Of a stretch of 64,000 nt of DNA, positions 51,107 through 61,784 are shown one piece after another (the stretch's first letter is position 1; each line of letters opens with the position of its first letter). Position numbers and translations under genes: made by a program. The notes under the pieces are model-generated. The model saw only the letters and a program-made list of their open reading frames with translations, had not been told where the DNA came from and made no database searches. The stretch lies in NCBI GenBank assembly GCA_033002965.1, contig JAURVB010014499.1, forward strand, positions 62,001 through 126,000, given 5' to 3'. The stretch comes from Piper betle (lineage: Eukaryota; Streptophyta; Magnoliopsida; Piperales; Piperaceae).

Positions 51107-51687
51107 GAAATACTCAAGCATGCGCCATTTACTTTGCAATGAAGCTTCTATTTTGTTGTACTGAAACTGGTATCAAGAACACTTTAATGTTTTATTACCT
51201 TTCGTACTCTGTAAAGTCTGGTTTCTAACCAGCTGTTAAAACTCATCCCCAATCAAGAGTGCCAGATCAATCACTTGTTTAGCCCCATAAACAAATGATG
51301 ACCTTAATAAATACATGATATGCAGTTTTACATTCCAATGGCCTTGATAAACACAACCTGCATACAGCTCGGAATAACGGCCGGCTTCTTTTACAAAAAC
51401 AATTGAATATAAAATACCAAATTACCTTAAAAATTTCAATCCTCTACAAGGTACCATATTGAAAATGTCCAACCGGAGAACAAACACAAGAACTTACATC
51501 CACTAATCCCAGACAGAGATTTCAGTAAAGAACTTTTCCAGATCCAACATTCTAGTCTACTTAGATTTGATTTTCTGGCTGACTGTACAACATTAAAGAA
51601 CTAAACAAGTTCCTCGCTTGAAAACAAAACTATATCTGCAGGTTGCAGGTTTCACTAAATACGTAAAACATCTGACACCAGCAACTT

Positions 51688-51860
51688 TTAATTTGATTGA
51701 TGGGACTGATCATGTTCAATGAAATCAAGAGCTGCTTCTTTTGAAACACCGTCTACACGACTAATCCTGTATCTGTGTGTTACTCCATATCTTATCTGCA
51801 ACTTTCACTAGCTTTGGGCGGAATGTGGTGGTAATAAACTGAATATTTGCTGTGTCAACC
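51688..51860 (-). pseudogene. SMC3: fragment of cohesin SMC3 (last exon)
   Basis: On the minus strand, an acceptor (GCTTCAG) is followed by DTANIQFITTTFRPKLVKVA and then, after a 2-base loss near 51787, GVTHRYRISRVDGV and KEAALDFIEHDQSH with a natural stop at 51688-51690. This matches the C-terminal ATPase-head end of plant SMC3 as I recall it. Because the acceptor is retained it is a genomic fragment, not a processed copy. It lies in a row of unrelated gene fragments on the same strand. Confidence 0.75.
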
Positions 51861-51965
51861 TGAAGCCGTATCATATCTATTTGAATGCATTTAAGTTCAC
51901 AAGTGATAGAAATCCCTACATTTCATTTAACCAATATCTATTGAATAATGTAACACATTTACGGT

Positions 51966-52158
51966 ACCAGGACAATATTAGCACCTGAGTTGTCTACAAA
52001 CAACAATGCTCTTCTACGTGGCTCTGGCTTGATCCCTCTAGAACCACGATTCCTCTCCTTGAATGTATCAAAATCAACAACAATGCTCTTATATGTGTCT
52101 CTGGCTTGATCCCTCTAGAAACAAGAATCCTCTCCTTGAATGTATCAAAATCATCCAC
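51966..52158 (-). pseudogene. DUF89 / pantothenate kinase 2-like fragment with internal tandem duplication
   Basis: On the minus strand, a CTTTCAG acceptor is followed by VDDFDTFKERILVSRGIKPE, then a second copy of the same peptide, then RALLFVDNSGANIVL. The ALLFVDNSGA motif is characteristic of the DUF89 metal-dependent phosphatase domain at the C-terminus of plant pantothenate kinase 2. About 77 bp are tandemly duplicated (52001-52077 and 52078-52150). Only a short exon-sized piece is present. Confidence 0.65.
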
Positions 52159-52234
52159 CTGAAAGGTATTTAGTAATAAAACTCTTCAACAACACAAGCA
52201 AACCTTATGCCCGAACATATATAACCAGTAGGCA

Positions 52235-53290
52235 ACTCAGTAAGCACCCACCACTGCATTGTAAGTAGGCAAGTCAGGAAGGATACCTCTAGCCTCGGAC
52301 AGCTCAAAAAACTTCAAAGCATCATCCAATCTCTGATTGCAGCCTAAACCATTGATCAGAGTGCAATTGGATTGATGTTCTTCACCTCATCTCATAGTAC
52401 ATATTGATTGCTTCATCAAATTTCTTAGCTATACAATAAGCATGTATGAGAATCCCATATGCTGCAGCATCAGGTTGGAATCCTTCATCCTTCATCTCAT
52501 CATACACATCTTTCAACCGCAGCACATTCTGCATCTTCCCCCAACCCTGGAAGGGAATGGTGTAGCTCTTGAGATCAGGCAAGAACCTTCTCTTCCTCTT
52601 CATCTCATCAAAAAACTCTTGGGCTCTCCTAACATGCCTGAATTTGCTGATAATGTCAATGAGCTTATTGAAATCCGACACATCGGGCTCAAGCCCGAAC
52701 CTGCTCGATGGCTTCCTTCACTTTCTTCGCTCGGGCAAATCGTCGAGCGACGAGAAGGAAGGTCTCCTTTGTCAGCAAGCCCTTGATCTTCATGGCGTCC
52801 ACCATGTTCCACACGAGCCTAAATTGCTTGATCTTACCCAAAGCCTCGACCAGCCCATGGAAGCTCTCCGTCGTGTACTTGAAAACCACGCTGTTTCTCT
52901 GCCCACCTGAAGAAAGCCAGAGCAACGACGCCGCCGTTGCTAATCCTTCCCAGCACTTCCTCGACGAGCTCAAGGGTGAGCGTCACACATGAAAGATTAA
53001 GGCATTCATCAAATTAGGATTTTAACAAAAAAACCATGCAAAAGCAGGAATCATACAAGATTGAGAAGGGGGTAGCGGGGGAGACCTGGAGATTGAGCGT
53101 GGTGGAGTGGAGGATGCAAATCATGGTGAAGCGGCGGGGGTGAGGCGGCGGCTCGAAACCTGGATGCCGCCCATCTTTGCCGAAAACCCACTCCGAGATT
53201 CGGTCAGGAAGACGGAAGTCGAGGCAGAGAGCAGCGGCCGGCGGCAGAGGTGTGGCGGCGGGCGGCGAAGTGGAGGGATGGTTTTCCAAT
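52235..53290 (-). pseudogene. PPR protein gene fragment, copy 1
   Basis: P-class pentatricopeptide repeats bind organellar RNA. Reading leftwards from about 52990: [95 protein letters not shown], and GILPDLPTYNAVVGAY. An extra T in a short T-run at about 52881-52884 shifts the frame relative to copy 2. Around 52682-52700 several codons are lost at a frame change. The 5' part upstream of the intron (ending about 52990) is shorter than in copy 2. The region at 53100-53290 encodes ISEWVFGKDGRHPGFE in one frame. This is a pseudogene or a badly damaged gene. Confidence 0.7.
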
Positions 53291-53511
53291 TGTTTTCTTT
53301 ACCGTTAGATGATTTTTCAATGGCTAGATCCAAATTGAAAGCACACAAGGGAGGCAGAGCTGCTATCTTTCTTCGTAAAAAATCTTAAAATATTGATAAT
53401 TTTATTTAATTAATAAAATTTGTACTTGTTAATACTATAAATTATGATAATTACTTAATTTTAAATTAAAATTAAAATTACTTTTAATATTTGTATGTAA
53501 TTATTATATTC

Positions 53512-53520
53512 TAAAAATAA
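53512..53520. repeat. target-site duplication of Mutator-type element (left)
   Basis: TAAAAATAA, repeated at 54428-54436 and present once at the corresponding empty site 59767-59775. Confidence 0.85.
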
Positions 53521-54427
53521 CAAAATGCTTCAATGCGCATAGTATTTTTGCAGCGCATGGCCCATGGGCCATTGGATGAAAATCCAACGGCCCGCAGCCT
53601 TGAAGCCCACCCCACCACCCGTTAGACCCGCCAGACCCGCCAGATCCAGTCGACCCGGCCTCCCGCCCACCTGCCCGCCGACCCCGCCGCCCGTCCGACC
53701 CTACCCGCCGCCGCGCGACCGAGTCACCGCTGCGACCGAGTCACCTCTGCGACCGAAGCCGCCCGCCACCCTGCCGCGGCTTCCCCGGCACGATCTGCCC
53801 TCCCGACCCTGCCCGCCGCCCCGCGACCAACTCCCCACCACGACGGACCACCCCTGCCACCCCGCCGCGGCCCCCCAAGCCGCCAGTCGGGATGGCAGAT
53901 CGTGCCGAGGGAGCCGCGGCAAGGTGGCGGGCGGCGGGCGGCTTCGGTCGCAGGCAAGTTGGGGGGCCGCAGTACGGTGGGGGCAGGGGACATCGGCTGG
54001 CCGGGGCTCGACTGGGGCGAGGGGGCCACGGCTACGGGGCGTGGGGAGGGGCACCGACAGGGCAGCTGGGGGGCGGGCGAGGGGCCGCCAGCTGGGGGTC
54101 GGGATGGGCGGGCGGGCAGTCGGGCGGCGGCCAGGCGCGCGGTCGGCGACGGCCGGGCAGGCGCGGCCAGGCGGGCGGCGCGGCGGCGGGCAGGGGCGGC
54201 GGGGCGGCGGCGGGCAGATGGGCGAGCGGGCGGCAAGTAGGCGAGCGAACGGGCAGGCGAGCGAGCAGGCAGGCGAGCGGGCGGGCAGGCGGCCAGGGTC
54301 TAAGACGGGTAAGGGGCGGGTCTGGATCTCCATTAAAATCTGGGCCGCTGGATTAAAATCCAGCGGCCCAGATTTACTGCGCTGCCTGTGCGCTGCAAAA
54401 CATTGCAGCGCACAGTAACAGCACTCC
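53521..54427. mobile_element. non-autonomous Mutator-like (Pack-type) GC-rich element
   Basis: A 907-bp element flanked by 9-bp duplications TAAAAATAA. The termini are imperfect inverted repeats of about 40 bp that include TTTTGCAGCGCA. Subterminal hairpins occur on both sides: TTGGAT-GAAA-ATCCAA at 53571-53586, and at 54339-54369 a hairpin with 13-bp arms TGGGCCGCTGGAT. The interior exceeds 70% GC and yields long open frames on both strands that look compositional (Pro/Arg/Gly-rich) rather than coding. No transposase is present. The duplicate segment lacks the element, giving an empty site. Confidence 0.85.
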
Positions 54428-54436
54428 TAAAAATAA

Positions 54437-54995
54437 ATCTTTTTGTTAAAGTTAAGTGGATATTTATTATTTTTATTAAAAATTTTGATTAATTATATTT
54501 TAGAATTAATTTCTTGTGTAAATTAGTATACATTTTTAATGAGTTTAAACATGCCCTAAACATCTCACGTGTCTTTGGCTGGTGGAGCAAGGGCAACTTG
54601 CCAAGGTGGAGCCAAGGGTCTTTGGGTGCTGGGTCCACCTGGGGTGGCCATACATGACCACCCAATAATGGTCGTCCGCGGTCAGGGGGCGTTACGGGCA
54701 AGCGAGCTTGGGTGGCTTTGGCCGACTATGATATAAGGCATTATTTCATAATCATAAACTATATTATTTTAAGAATAATTCTCCACCCAACCTAGGGTAG
54801 TTAAGTAATTATGACAAAAATTATCTTTGATTAATTAAAACGAATAATTAAAAGCTGAATAATGCATTAAGCACCCTTTTAATGGTAAATATTTTCTCAA
54901 TAATAATTAATTATTCCCACTTCATATTTATCTATATCTATATCTAGTTATCTATCTATCTATATTCTCCTGGGCCATAGGGAAACCGTTTCTCT
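54437..54995. other. AT-rich spacer of the duplicated segment
   Basis: Closely matches 59776-60300 (blocks TTTTTGTTAAAGTTAAGTGG, CACGTGTCTTTGGCTG, GGCATTATTTC, CACTTCATAT). It holds a short TATC-type microsatellite before the SAUR promoter. No gene. Confidence 0.7.
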
Positions 54996-54999
54996 CCGC

Positions 55000-55009
55000 C
55001 TACAAATAC
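55000..55009 (+). promoter_or_regulatory. TATA-like element of SAUR copy A
   Basis: CTACAAATAC, preceded by a conserved GGAAACCGTTTCTC block and followed by CCCTAACCCTAAC telomere-like repeats. The same arrangement is found at 57062 and 63260. Confidence 0.55.
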
Positions 55010-55058
55010 CCTAACCCTAACGCTAATCTCTGCATCTCCTACTCTGCGGCTACCCACC

Positions 55059-55130
55059 ATGTCCAACGACGTTGTACGATCCCTCTCCGTCTCTTTCCTC
55101 GCCCTCTTCCTCCTCCTCTTCTCCTTGTAG
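55059..55130 (+). CDS. conserved 23-codon upstream ORF, SAUR copy A
   Basis: ATG...TAG encodes MSNDVVRSLSVSFLALFLLL plus three residues: a short basic/polar start and a hydrophobic Leu/Phe stretch, like a single signal or membrane segment. It ends 65 bp before the SAUR start. The same frame and length occur in the leaders of copies B and C. Whether it is translated, or regulates the SAUR, is inference. Confidence 0.45.
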   Translation: MSNDVVRSLSVSFLALFLLLFSL

Positions 55131-55195
55131 CACAGAGCTTCTCGATCTCCTCTTCCACATCTCCATTTCCGAATCGAATCGAATACAAGCCGAAG

Positions 55196-55561
55196 ATGAA
55201 AGGAGGGTTCAACCTGCACTTTGGAGGGTTGAACCTGCACTTTGGGAGGCACCACCATGGGAACGGGAAGAGGGAGGTGAGGAAGGGGGAGGTGGCCATC
55301 ATGGTCGGCTGCGAAGGCAAGGAGCGTCGCCGGGTGGTCGTGCCTGTGGACTACTTGAACCATCCGCTGTTCAGCGGCCTCCTTAAAAAGGCGGAGGAGG
55401 AGTACGAGTTCCGCCATGACGGCGCCATCACCATTCCCTGCAGGTTCGCCGAGTTCTCTTACGTCAAAGGGCTCATCGACGACATGCGAGGAGCGGATTC
55501 CCATCACCGCCACAATCATCACCACAACCCTCTTCGCATCGGCTGTTTTGGACGTGCATGA
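55196..55561 (+). CDS. SAUR family protein, copy A (intact)
   Basis: A complete 121-residue SAUR, intronless. The N-terminus has a tandem duplication of GGFNLHFG (GGFNLHFGGLNLHFG). The core has KGEVAIMVGCEGKERRRVVV, PVDYLNHPLFSGLLKKAEEE and GAITIPCRFAEFSYVKGLID. A His-rich tail (HHRHNHHH) precedes GCFGRA. The start is conserved among all copies. It is the only one of the three duplicated copies with an open frame here. The 3' flank (about 55562-55900) is shared with copies B and C. Confidence 0.92.
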   Translation: MKGGFNLHFGGLNLHFGRHHHGNGKREVRKGEVAIMVGCEGKERRRVVVPVDYLNHPLFSGLLKKAEEEYEFRHDGAITIPCRFAEFSYVKGLIDDMRGADSHHRHNHHHNPLRIGCFGRA

Positions 55562-55899
55562 AAGTATTTCATAATTTTTAGGGTTTAGTGCCTTTCATGG
55601 TTTATTTTGCATTAGATATGTTGAGTTTAGTGGTAGTTGGGAAAAACAAGGGAATTTCAATTCCAAAATATGCTATATATGGAAGGTAGCAATCAAGCTA
55701 CTATTATTTGAATATTATGATGTTTATCAATTTTATATATGTTGTGATTATTTTCGTATGTTTTCAGATTTAATTGTAATATGATTGTTGGGTAGCGATT
55801 AATTATCTATTAGTAGTTGAATATGATTTTTAATCGGTTTTCTATTATAATAATTTTCATATAATTGTGATATGTTTAGTCAGGGTAAGGAACCAACCT

Positions 55900-57000
55900 T
55901 TTCCTTTTGATCAAGAAATATTTAGAGTGGTTCTTTATTATTTAGAGTTGAAGCTAGTTAGAGAAGAAAGACACATCAACAAGTTTAGCGTAGTATTTTT
56001 TTACTTTGTATAATATTCATAAATTTACAAGTTAGCCTACAATAATCATATCATATTAATTAATAGAAGAGGAGTTAATAACAAAGCCTTTGATTTTATT
56101 GTTCGCTTTATCATAATAAGATAATAGTATCTTCAATCATATGAACTGCAACTCCTCCTATATATTTATAAATTATCAATAAGACATAATTAATTCCTAT
56201 TGTTTTTCATTTGTCCATGATGAAGGCAATAAAGTGAACATGATTAATCAATGACCTTTTCAAGTAGAGAAATTAATTAAAAAAAGTTTAAAAGTATTTT
56301 GTCAATTATTATTCATATTACATGTTTGCGGTTGATTCCATATTAATTCACATTAATTCGTACTAGCTATTGGCTCTACATTAATCCAGATTTCACAAAA
56401 TCGGATAAAATAAATTTCTAGACATCATCCCAATGATATTAATAATAACATTCTTAGACAATTCATGGTTTTTCAAACCAGAAATTTGAACAAAATTGAA
56501 TTTTTCGGTTCGATTTAGTTTGGCTCATCTCCACAACTAAACTTTTTGTTTAATTTCATAACATGATTAATTCAAAAGATATTTTTACGCAAGAATATTA
56601 TTGTATGTTTTGCATGCAAATCCGACTTTTAGGAAGATTTTCTGTTAGATTTGAGATTTTATTTTGATTTTATCTAAAATTTATAAAAAAATCTCATTAA
56701 TTGTGTTCTAATGATAAGTCTATGAATAATTAAAAGTTGGTTGTATCTAATAGTTATCTGAAAATAATGAGATTTTTCCAAAATTACTTAACGTCCTGCA
56801 TATTTTCAACAGATTTCATTTGTTCTAATTTTGACCAATATGGGTATAATATTTAAAATAAATATAATGGGTCATTCTTTCATAAATCACCAATTGAAGA
56901 CTTATTCGATTCAATTAATTTTATTTTACAATGATACAAACCGTGATCATATATATCTAGAAAAGAAAAAAATCACATATATTTATATATATCTTAAAGC
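55900..57000. other. intergenic between SAUR copies A and B
   Basis: AT-rich sequence, apparently not part of the duplicated unit. No gene recognised. Confidence 0.45.
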
Positions 57001-57061
57001 AAAAAAAAATGGCATCTTCCCAAGAGAAACTCCTAGGCCTTAGGGTAACCGTTTCTCCCCC

Positions 57062-57071
57062 CTACAAATAC
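57062..57071 (+). promoter_or_regulatory. TATA-like element of SAUR copy B
   Basis: CTACAAATAC followed by three CCCTAA repeats (57071-57088), the most telomere-like version of this leader. Confidence 0.5.
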
Positions 57072-57120
57072 CCTAACCCTAACCCTAATCTCTGCATCAC
57101 CTGCTCTGCGGCCACCTACC

Positions 57121-57192
57121 ATGTCCAACGACGTTGTCCGATCCCTCTCCGTCTCCTTCCTCGCCCTCTTCCTCCTCCTCTTCTCCTTGTAG
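57121..57192 (+). CDS. conserved 23-codon upstream ORF, SAUR copy B
   Basis: Same length, frame and predicted peptide as copies A and C (MSNDVVRSLSVSFLALFLLL...), ending TAG. Kept open although the downstream SAUR is frameshifted. Confidence 0.4.
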   Translation: MSNDVVRSLSVSFLALFLLLFSL

Positions 57193-57265
57193 CATATAGC
57201 TTCTTGATCTCCTCTTCCACATCTCCTTGGCTCCATTTCCGAATCGAATCAAATGCAAGCCGAAG

Positions 57266-57609
57266 ATGAAAGGAGGGTTCAACCTGCATTTTGGGAGCCA
57301 CCACCATGAGAACGGGAGGAGGGAGGTGAGGAAGGGGAGGTGGCCATCATGGTCGGACGCAAAGGCGAGGAGCATTGGCGGGTGGTCGTGCCTGTGGACT
57401 ACTTGAACCACCCGCTGTTCATCGGCCTCCTTAAAAAGGCGGAGGAGGAGTACGAGTTCCGCCATGACGGCGCCATCACCATTCCCTGCAGGTTCGCCGA
57501 GTTCTCTTACGTCAAAGGGCTCATCGACGACATGCGAGGAGCGGATTCCCATCACCGGCACAAGCATCACCACAACCCTCTTCGCATCGGCTGTTTTGGA
57601 CGTGCATGA
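57266..57609 (+). pseudogene. SAUR copy B, frameshifted
   Basis: It starts MKGGFNLHFGSHHHENGRRE, without the NLHFG duplication of copies A and C. One G is missing from the GGGGG run of copy A (GGAAGGGGAGG at about 57333-57343), so the frame fails before the core. The rest is intact in another frame (AIMVGRKGEEHWRVVVPVDY, LNHPLFIGLLKKAEEEYEF) to a stop at 57607-57609. It could be a pseudogene or a single-base assembly error. Confidence 0.85.
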
Positions 57610-57974
57610 AAGTATTCCATAATTTTTAGGGTTTGGTGCCTTTCATGGTTTATTTAGCATTAGATATGTTGAGTTTAGTGGTAGTTGGGAAAAACAAGGG
57701 AATTTCAATTCCAAAATATGCTATATATAGAAGGTAGCAATCAAGCTACTGTTATTTGAATATTATGATGTTTATCAATTTTATATATGTTGTGATTATT
57801 TTCGTATATTTTCAGATTTAATCGTAATATGATTATTGGCTAGCGATTAATAATCTGTTAGTAGTTGAACATGATTTTAATAGGTTTTATGTTGTGATTA
57901 TAATAATTTTCATATAATTTGCTCTCGTTGATATGGCGGTTGTGATTCCACGATGTGTTTTGTCAGGGCAAGGA

Positions 57975-59098
57975 ACCAACCTTTAGGATCGTCCAATCTC
58001 TGATTGCAACCTAAACAATTGATCAGTGTGCAATTTATGTGGGGTGTTGGATTGATGTTCTTCACCTCCATCTCATAGTACATATTGATTGCTTCATCAA
58101 ACTTCTTAACTATACAATAAGCATGTATGAGAATCCCATATGCTACAAATCCTTCATCCTTCATCTCATCATGACACATCTTTCAACCGCAGCATATTCT
58201 GGATCTTCCCCCAACCTTGGAAGGGAATGGTGTAGCTCTTGAGATCAGGCGAGAACCTTCTCTTCCTCTTCATCTCATCAAAGACCTCTTGGGCTCTCCT
58301 AACATGCCTGGATTTGCTGATAATGTCAATGAGCTTACTGAAATCAGACCAGACCCATCGGGCTCAAGCCCGAACCTGCTCGATGGCTTCCTTCACTTTC
58401 TTCGCTCGGGCAAATCGTCGAGCGACTAGAAGGAAGGTCTCCTTTGTCAGCAAGCCTTTGATCTTCATGACGTCCACCATGTTCCACACGAGCCTAAATT
58501 GCTTGATCTTACCCAAAGCCTAGACCTTCCCGTGGAAGCTCTTTGTCGTGTACTTGAAACCACGCTGCTTCTCCGCCCACCTGAAGAAAGCCAGAGCTAC
58601 GACAGCGCCGTTGCTAATCCTTCACAGCACTTCCTCGACAAGCTCAAGGGTGAGCTTCATGCTGGAAAGATTTAGGCATTCATCAAAGTAGGATTTTAAC
58701 AAAAATATCATACAAAAGCAGGAATCATACAAAATTGAGAAGGGGGTGGCGGGTGAGACCTGTAGATTGGAGGAGGGCGGTGATGGAGTGGAGGCGATGC
58801 ATGTCGTCGAAGTTGGCAAGCTTGGTCGGCGGCGCGGCGTCGAAGTGGGTGGGGTTGTTGGCGGTGGGTTTGTCAGCGGTGTCGAAGTGAAATTGGAGCT
58901 TTGGAAGAGGTCAGTGGAGCCAAGCTCGATGACGCTGGCGGGGAGGGGGATGCAGACCATGGTGAAGCGGCGGGGTGGCGGGCCACGGCTCCGGCTCGAA
59001 ACCTGGACGCCGCCCGTCTTTGCCGACAACCCACTCCGAGATTCGGTCAGGAAGGCACAAGTCGAGGCAGAGAGCCGCCAGCGGCGGCGGAGGCGGGG
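57975..59098 (-). pseudogene. PPR protein gene fragment, copy 2
   Basis: Duplicate of the PPR fragment at 52.3-53.3 kb, joined at about 57975 to the 3' flank of SAUR copy B. It keeps more 5' sequence than copy 1: a frame encoding [20 protein letters not shown] ends at a CTACAG|GT donor (about 58760) and splices towards [10 protein letters not shown] (about 58650). A TGA follows at once where copy 1 has a Gly codon. Further left are AEKQRGFKYTT, EAIEQ, and a shortened DEMKDEGF segment. The 59040-region encodes [16 protein letters not shown] in one frame. It ends abruptly at the plastid-derived segment. Confidence 0.7.
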
Positions 59099-59520
59099 AG
59101 CTGATTGAGATTGTTTAAGCAACTCGCGTAATCGTTGACCTCTTGCCAATTGGTTTTGGGTGGCTTTATCAAGATCAGAAGCAAATTGCGCAAAGGCTTC
59201 TAGCTCTGCAAATTGCGCTAGTTCCAATTTTAATTTACCAGCTACCTGTTTCATGGCTTTAATTTGAGCCGCGGATCCTACTCCGGAGACCGAAATACCC
59301 ACGTTAGCATTTATTGCTACTGTGCTATTCATTCTAGTTCCTACTGTTTTTTTACTTATCATCTACGTAAAAACGGTTAGTCAAAATGATTAATTTGACT
59401 CAAACTTTAAATTATTAGCTCCTCATAAGAATAAAAGAAGAAATTTAAACGAAATAAGCAGGACGGAACTAATAATCTAAGTACACTAATGGATAGTGTG
59501 GTAGAAAAGTTCATAACAGG
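59099..59520 (-). pseudogene. atpA: plastid-derived segment (NUPT) with atpA fragment
   Basis: On the minus strand 59099-59300 reads [60 protein letters not shown] and [10 protein letters not shown]. This is an internal piece of the plastid ATP synthase alpha subunit, nearly unchanged. The joined sequence to about 59520 (MNSTVAINA... and AT-rich text including GGATAGTGTGGTAGAAA) also looks plastid-like, but I cannot assign it, so the segment may be chimeric. No promoter or start belongs to it. Confidence 0.85.
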
Positions 59521-59535
59521 TTTTTTTATCGTAGG

Positions 59536-60300
59536 ATGGTTTTCTAATTGTTTTTTTAACGTTAGATGTTTTTTTCAATCACTAAATCCAAATTGAAGCA
59601 CTACCTTTTCTCATAAAAAATCTTAAAATATTGATAATTTTATTTAATTAATAAAATTTGTACTTAAATAAAATTTGTACTTATTAATCCTACAAATTAT
59701 GATTATTACTTATTTTTAAATTTAAATTGAAATTACTTTTAATATTTGTATCTAATTATTATATTATAAAAATAAAACTTTTTGTTAAAGTTAAGTGGAT
59801 ATTTATTATTTTTATTAAAAATTTTGATAAATATATTTTTTGAAATTAATTTCATGTGTAAATTAATATACATTTTCAATAAGTTTCAAATGTGCCCTGA
59901 ACATCGCACGTGTCTTTGGCTGCTTTTTAAAAAATAATTGATAGTTCTGAGAGCAAGTGCAACTTGTCAGGAGCCAATGGTCTTTGGGTGCTTGATCCAC
60001 CTGCGGTGGCCGTACCTGACCACCCAATAGTGGTTGTCCGCAGTCAGAGGCACGTGGGTACGAGCAAGCGAGATTGGGTAGGTGGCTTTGGCCGACTATG
60101 ATATAAGGCATTATTTCTTAATCATAAACCATATTTTTTAAAAATAATTCTCCACCTGTAGTTAAGTAATTATGACAAAATTTATCTTTAAATAATTAAA
60201 AACGAATAATTAAAAGGTGAATAATATGCATTAAGCCACCCTTTTCATGGTAAATATTTTCTCAATAATAATTAATTATTCCCACTTCATATATATATAT
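59536..60300. other. AT-rich spacer of the duplicated segment, empty-site copy
   Basis: Matches 53279-53520 plus 54437-54960, but without the Mutator-type element. TAAAAATAA occurs once (59767-59775). Confidence 0.75.
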
Positions 60301-60383
60301 ATATATGATTTTTCTACCAAAATATATAAATATAGATATATAGATAGATATAGGTATATAGATATAGATATATGGGAAGGGAT

Positions 60384-61694
60384 GCTATGTGCTGCCCCTT
60401 TTTCGCAATGCATGCAACACATAATTCCAATAGCCCAAAACACACCCCTGCATTTCCCCCTCCCCTGTTTTCTCCTCCTTCTTTCTTCCCCCTGTGCCAC
60501 CAACCAAACCCACCCCGTGGCACCCCCCCGCCCCCCCGCGCTCATAGCCGCCGGCCCACCCTCACGATCCACCCATCCGCCTCACCCTCGACCACCACGG
60601 GGTCCCCCTCCCCCGGTGTTCCCATCACCTCCCGCCCCTCGTTTCATAGCCGCCACCCCACCCTTGCGATCCCCCCAGTGGGTGAGGTGGCGATAGCATT
60701 TTCTGGCGGGCAGCGAGGTTGCCGACTGCAGGTGGCGTGACAAATTCCTATTTATGGCAGTGAAGAATAAAACGATCACTATATATAAACCAATGCTTCC
60801 ATAGATTTGATCATGGTTTACAAGGGAGGGTAGTTTGTAATAAAAATATGAATCGATCCGGTCTCGAGTTAATTTTTTATTACGAAATAAATTTAAAAAA
60901 TAAAATAAAATAATTTTGTAAGAAAACTTGACTCGATCCCGTGCATGATCGAGTCAAGTTAAAATTTATTTCATAAAAAAACTTGACTTGATCCCACACG
61001 TGATCGAGTCAAGTTAAAATTTATTTTGTAAAAAAACTTGGCTTGATCCCGTTTCGCCTGATCAAGGCAAGTTAAAAATAATTTCGTAAAAAATTTTGAC
61101 TCGATTCCACGCATGATCAAGTGAAGTTAAAATTTATTTCATAAAAAAACTTGAGTCAAGTTTTTTTACGAAATAAATTTTAACTTCACTTGATCATGCG
61201 TGGAATCGAGTCAAAATTTTTTACGAAAATTATTTTATTTTTTTAAAATTTATTTCATAATAAAAAGTTGACTCGAGTCAGGATTGAGTTAAATTTTTAT
61301 TACGAAACTACCCCTCCCCTGCTTCCCCCGCCCTCCCCTCATCGTCACCTCCCTGGTGTCTCCCTCCCCCCACCCACTGCTCTTGCCCGCAACCACCGCT
61401 CCCGCACCATGTTTCCCCCTCCCCTTTCCCGGCCGCAGCGTCGCCCCACCGGCTTCCCGCTGCTTCCCCCACCCCGCGCGGGTGAGGGGGGGGCAGGGGG
61501 AGCGGTGGGAAGGGGTGTGGGGAACGGCGGGAAGCCGGGGGGAACGCTGGGGGGTGGCAGCTATGGGCAAGGGGGGGGGGGGAGGAATGGCGGGAAAGCT
61601 GGGAGGAGAGGGGGTGGAAGATGGAGTTGGGGGAGCCATTGGATTGAAATCCAACGGTCCCCCTCCTAAGCACTGCCAAACATGGCAGCGCATA
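60384..61694. mobile_element. GC-rich inverted-repeat element with palindromic core (element 2)
   Basis: Left end GCTATGTGCTGCC, right end GGCAGCGCATAAC; the complement of the right end matches the left. A subterminal hairpin TTGGATT-GA-AATCCAA lies at 61640-61655. GC-rich arms (60450-60730 and 61310-61680) flank an AT-rich core (60840-61300) of four or five units of about 60 bp, each containing CTTGACTCGATC-GATCGAGTCAAG. No target duplication was found; the flanks are microsatellites. The open frames inside are compositional. Confidence 0.6.
61085..61225. repeat. near-perfect 141-bp palindrome
   Basis: Arms 61085-61154 and 61156-61225 are each 70 bp with one mismatch and a single-base centre. 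Read outward they carry TGATCATGCG and GAATCGAGTCAAAA. It forms the centre of the element 2 core. Confidence 0.92.
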
Positions 61695-61706
61695 ACAATA
61701 TTTTCA

Positions 61707-61739
<33 letters not shown>

Positions 61740-61784
61740 GACACACATACACACACATAGATATATAAATAGATCAAAAGTTTT

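Noticed and set aside
53564..54418. 284-codon and other long open frames on both strands
   Set aside because: They lie inside a GC-rich Mutator-type element. Frames on both strands are open together and encode low-complexity Pro/Arg/Gly text.
59122..59362. Functional nuclear ATP synthase alpha gene
   Set aside because: Only an internal plastid atpA piece is present, fused out of context and without transit peptide or ends.
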